DNA from: Guillardia theta CCMP2712
Taxonomy: Eukaryota; Cryptophyceae; Pyrenomonadales; Geminigeraceae
Assembly: GCF_000315625.1 (NCBI RefSeq)
Contig: NW_005434618.1
Location: 145,038-209,037, forward strand
Direction: 5' to 3'
Length of the DNA: 64,000 nucleotides
A model generated the notes under the pieces. It worked only from the letters and a program-made list of their open reading frames with translations, made no database searches and had not been told where the DNA came from. Below are positions 60,701 through 64,000 of this stretch, piece after piece; position 1 is the stretch's first letter, and every line of letters starts with the position of its first letter. The position numbers and the translations under genes were made by a program.

Positions 60701-63700
60701 TGTGTCGGGGCCAGGATGTTTTGTGTCTGTGCTAGGAGCTCAATCCTTCATGATTCAACCTACCTCTGGCCCATTGAGTGGAGGGACCCTTGTAACAATT
60801 ACTGGGATCCACTCCGGCATGTATGATACAACAGAAGAAATCTGCTGTTTCTTTGGGCACAACGGTACGAAAGTCACTTTGCTAAGCACTTCAGCCGTCC
60901 TTTGCACAGTGCCGGCAAGCTTCAGGTATGGTGTGGTTACCGTGAGTGTACTTACGACATGCCGAGCAAGTGGTACCCTTGTGGGCACGAGGCCCTTTCT
61001 GTACCTGCCGGCAGTACATGTCGTCGATATCTATCCAAGACGAGGGTCCCAACATGGCCGATCATCAATACGAATCATAGGAATAGGCTTCTTGGGAGAC
61101 CGAGCAAGGTGTAAACTTGGGAATCTGTCTTCTCCCGAGGATGGAACGAGGATTGTCTCCTCCACTCTCATCGAATGCATTGCTCCTATTTCCGAGGCAA
61201 TAGGTCAGACCTTGGTCAGAGTAAGCTTGGACGGTGGGCAGACGTTCTCATCAGACGAGGTGGTCTTCACATACGAGGCTGACCCGACCGTGCTCTCTCT
61301 TCAGCCTTCAACAGCCTACAGCAAGATGAGCAACCAAGTTGTGACTGTCCACGGAAGGCATTTCACCGACGCCGGAGATCTTCTCTGTTGGTTTGGAGCA
61401 GGCCATGTCGTACGCGCTTTGTATGTGTCTTCTGTGAGAGTGCTGTGCTCTATTCCAGAGCAAAAGCCTGGTATGGTAAGAGTGACTGTGACCAAGGATG
61501 GTCATAATAATGCTCCTATCGATGCTTTAGCTTCTGCCTACTTGTTGTATCTGTATTACAACAAAGGAATGAACTCTAGATTTACAATCTGGCCGACCAG
61601 CGGTCCATCTCTGGGAGGCTCAGTCGTACGACTGGTTGGTATTCAGGACTCACTGAAGATCTCAACTTGTTTATTTGATTACCAGACGGTCAACGTCGCA
61701 GTTTACAACCACAGCATTGCATGTGTATCCCCTGCACATGGAGAAACAGGTTCTGTCAAAATACAGCTCGTCCCATCGAGTCTATCCTCTCTCTCTGGCG
61801 TGGTGGACTTTGATCAAGCCGTGACTTTCTTCTATTATGATGATCCTGTCGTTGACAGTGCGTTCTGGGTTGGGCAATCTGGCGGAGGTACGGCCTTCGT
61901 CAGTGTACTTGGCAGACATCTCATGGCCAATCACTCCATGTGTCGATTGACTTTTGAGTCTGGAGACAGCAAGGTACTCCCAGGCACGAGCCAGACTTCC
62001 ACCAAGATTCTTTGTGTGTCTCCTCCTCTTCCGCAAAGCGTAGGCAGGACTTGGGTATCGATCAGTTTGAACGATGGTGTAGACTTCACCTCAAGTAACA
62101 CCCTAGTATCGACAAGCAGCAAGATCGATGTAAAGAGTGTGTGGCCGTCCACAGGAGGTACAGATGGAGACATGGTGATTACAATCTTTGGTGCGATGTT
62201 CTATCCGCGCCAGCATCGTCTTGACTGCTGGTTCGGCTTCCGAGTGAGCACTCCAGCCCTCTATTCCAGCTCTACTCTGGTCAAGTGTGCCGTGCCGAAG
62301 CTCCTTCCCGGTACCGTCGCTGTGTACTTGGGCGATGAGCAGGGCATACATGGCAATAGCAACGGTCAATACACGGTCGTAAGTAGGGGACATGTCCATG
62401 CAGTCGAGCCGAGCAGCGGGCCGGTGACAGGAGGTACCGCCGTCGTCATGAGCGTGCGAGGAGGTGCAGGCTTTGCGTCAGCTATCTTCTGTCGTATTGG
62501 GGAAGGTCAGGTGGTGCAGGCCCAAGCGCTCAGCAGCTCCAGGATCCTTTGCACCATGCCGGCTGTACAGAAGAGCGGGACAGTGCTGATACGGGCAGTA
62601 GAGGGAGCCCAAGGGTCGAGTAGGGGCCTTGAGGGAGAAGTGAGGTATGTTTACTACAATGAGCCTGTGGTGACTCGCGTGGAGCCAAGCAGTGGCGCTC
62701 TGGAAGGGGGTACCATGCTGAGCCTGTATGGGCGGGGGCTGGAAGAAGGCAGCAATCTAACGTGCAGGTTCGGGACCGGAGATGCGGTCGCAGGCCGGCA
62801 AGAGACTTCTACGATGGCCACCTGTGTTGCACCCCCGCGCCCAGTCAAGGACGTCGTCTGGTTGCAGGTGAGCCTCAACGGAGGCGCGGACTTCTCCGGA
62901 TCTGCAGTCGAGTACGCATATGAGGCCGGGGCTACGGTGGACGAGGTGAGGCCGTCCGCGGGAGATAGCGGGGTCGACGGTCAGACCGTGACCGTGATAG
63001 GCCGCCACTTCGGGTCGGGACAAGGGCTGAGCTGCTTGTTCGGGACAAGGGGGCGGGTACGGGGCATGCCGATGACGTCGACGGCGGTAGTCTGTGTAGC
63101 GCCGAGAGGGGGTCCGGGGGCGGTCGGGGTATCGGTGAGCAACAACGGAGTGGATGAAGGGCAAACAAGGGGCGGGTTCGTGTACAGCGGTGATCTTAAG
63201 GTAATACGCAAGGTCACCCCAAGCTCAGGGCCGTTGGCTGGGGGTACCAACGTGACCATAGCAGTCGACGGTTTGCGTCGGGCGGCGTTGTCATGGACGA
63301 CAGAGAGACCTTGGGGTTGCGTTTTTGGAACCTCAGTCGTGCAAGCACAAGCTTTGACCACGTCGCTGATCAGCTGTAAGTCGCCTACAAGCTTGCGGGC
63401 AGGAGAAACGAAGATGTCGTTGGTGGACGATCTTGGTAACGTCGTTGTCAAGGGCAAGTCTGCATTCGTCTACTACGAGGGGCCAGAGGTAAGCTCGGTG
63501 GTGCCCAGCATAGGGAGACAGACGGGAGGTATGGTGGTAAGTGTCGTGGGCCAGGGCCTCATATCCCGAGATCCCGTTTGTCAATTTGGCCCGTCCATAG
63601 TCCAGGGCAAGGACGTTACGAGCCTTAGCTCATCATTGCTGCTATGTACCACGCCCGCATCACTGCTTGGCAGTACGGTAGTCAGGCTGCAGGTGAGCCT

Positions 63701-64000
63701 CAACGGAGGCGCGGACTTCTCCGGATCTGCAGTCGAGTACGCATATGAGGCCGGGGCTACGGTGGACGAGGTGAGGCCGTCCGCGGGAGATAGCGGGGTC
63801 GACGGGCAGACCGTGACGGTGATAGGCCGCCACTTCGGGTCGGGACAAGGGCTGAGCTGCTTGTTCGGGACAAGGGGGCGGGTACGGGGCATGCCGATGA
63901 CGTCGACGGCGGTAGTCTGTGTAGCGCCGAGAGGGGGTCCGGGGGCGGTCGGGGTATCGGTGAGCAACAACGGAGTAGAAGGAGAGACCGCTAGCGGCAT
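36796..64000 (+). CDS. Giant secreted/surface IPT/TIG-repeat protein, partial (3' end beyond window)
   Basis: Exons are 36796-36859, 36903-37184, 37234-38125 and 38168 to beyond 64000, with introns of 42-49 nt and consistent phases. The N-terminus is a signal peptide (MMPKLEIICRILILLIACGF). The remaining 9,000 or so residues in the window are tandem IPT/TIG Ig-like domains. Each shows a P..GP..GGT.(I/V).(I/V).G..F start, a C.FG turn and an SS..(L/I).C..P end. Examples are SLQPSAGPQLGGTQITLKG at 37250 and SPSFGPIGGGTVIYVLG at 44650. At about 85-90 residues per unit this is on the order of 100 domains. I translated the last exon across the window and met no stop. No membrane segment or other domain type was found. 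IPT arrays occur in plexins, fibrocystins (PKHD1/PKHD1L1) and many protist surface proteins. A cell-surface or adhesive role is inferred. From 47.3 kb the exon consists of recent duplications, listed separately. Confidence 0.9.
37731..37760 (+). repeat. Short in-frame tandem duplication in the IPT protein
   Basis: Two nearly perfect copies of a segment encoding NNLVDF (NNLVDFSNNLVDF). This is a small recent slippage event in an otherwise diverged domain. Confidence 0.8.
51508..51796 (+). repeat. 289-bp IPT unit, copy A1
   Basis: Identical by eye to 52333-52621 (offset 825 bp). It encodes about one IPT domain in register VSLNGGADFSGSAVEYAYEA through GVSVSNNGV. Equivalent pairs occur in the other cassettes: 56344-56632 and 57184-57472, and 62863-63151 and 63688-63976. 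The window holds six copies in total. Confidence 0.9.
52333..52621 (+). repeat. 289-bp IPT unit, copy A2
   Basis: Second copy of the unit within cassette A. Sequence before and after it differs from that around A1, so only this unit was copied. Confidence 0.9.
55691..57980 (+). repeat. IPT cassette, copy B (third copy of 50855-53129)
   Basis: Matches 50855-53129 at offset 4,836 and, after a 15-nt in-frame length change near 56780-56846, at offset 4,851. Borders are abrupt at CCAGCATCG (55691) and after GCATGACT (57980). The same cassette recurs in copy C from about 62210. Flanking domains (53130-55690 and 57981-58652) are unrelated, diverged IPT units. Confidence 0.95.
58653..64000 (+). repeat. 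Duplicated block, copy C (continues beyond window)
   Basis: At least 5,348 bp nearly identical to 47298-52645. The junction on the left is abrupt: the upstream DNA (57981-58652) shares nothing obvious with the DNA before 47298. The reading frame is kept across the junction. Confidence 0.95.

Noticed and set aside
47318-64000. Many minus-strand frames of 60-260 codons repeated at 4.8 and 11.4 kb spacing
   Set aside because: They are antisense shadows of the giant plus-strand IPT exon and repeat only because the exon is duplicated.
47298-64000. Interpretation of the long repeats as a transposon or CRISPR-like array
   Set aside because: No terminal repeats, transposase or spacer pattern; every copy is in-frame coding sequence for IPT domains.

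Overview
This window looks like nuclear DNA of a unicellular, flagellated alga with a complex (secondary, red-type) plastid. The best fit is a cryptophyte such as Guillardia theta, inferred from gene structure and targeting signals and not from a database match. Genes are close together on both strands and most are cut by very short GT-AG introns of about 42-60 nt. Two predicted plastid proteins begin with a signal peptide followed directly by Phe (ESF, EAF), the hallmark of bipartite targeting to red-lineage complex plastids. A MORN-repeat protein of flagellar type is also present. No bacterial operons, tRNAs, rRNAs or CRISPR arrays were seen.

Left and centre (1-36 kb). In order: ELL-type RNA polymerase II elongation factor (-); protein with TBP-like half-repeats (+); small plastid membrane protein (-); copper-site-degenerate multicopper-oxidase-fold protein with a GPI-like tail (+); 67-aa single-pass membrane protein (-); NAD-epimerase/transmembrane/ABHD12-like hydrolase fusion (+); MORN protein (+); lumenal Tat-type FKBP (-); Reeler-like plus ferric reductase/NADPH oxidase protein (-); membrane-anchored protein with repeated WPW motifs (-); pentameric ligand-gated channel (+); NIPA-type Mg2+ transporter (-); PEX16 (+); BT1/folate-biopterin transporter (-). 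Intergenic DNA holds simple repeats, purine-rich or G-rich strand-biased tracts, and several sharply bounded GC-rich islands.

Right (36.8-64 kb). One plus-strand gene fills the rest of the window and runs off the edge. It encodes a secreted or surface protein of more than 9,000 residues made almost entirely of IPT/TIG (Ig-like) domains. After three short introns a single exon stays open from 38168 to 64000. From 47.3 kb the gene is built of recent, nearly identical in-frame duplications: a block of at least 5.3 kb repeated at a spacing of 11,355 bp, a 2.3 kb cassette present three times, and a 289 bp unit present six times. Isolated in-frame patches have been replaced in single copies, and there are traces of gene conversion. 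This self-copying mosaic adhesin-like gene is the most striking feature of the window.

The genes are functionally unrelated housekeeping, transport, flagellar, plastid and surface functions, as expected for a eukaryotic chromosome.
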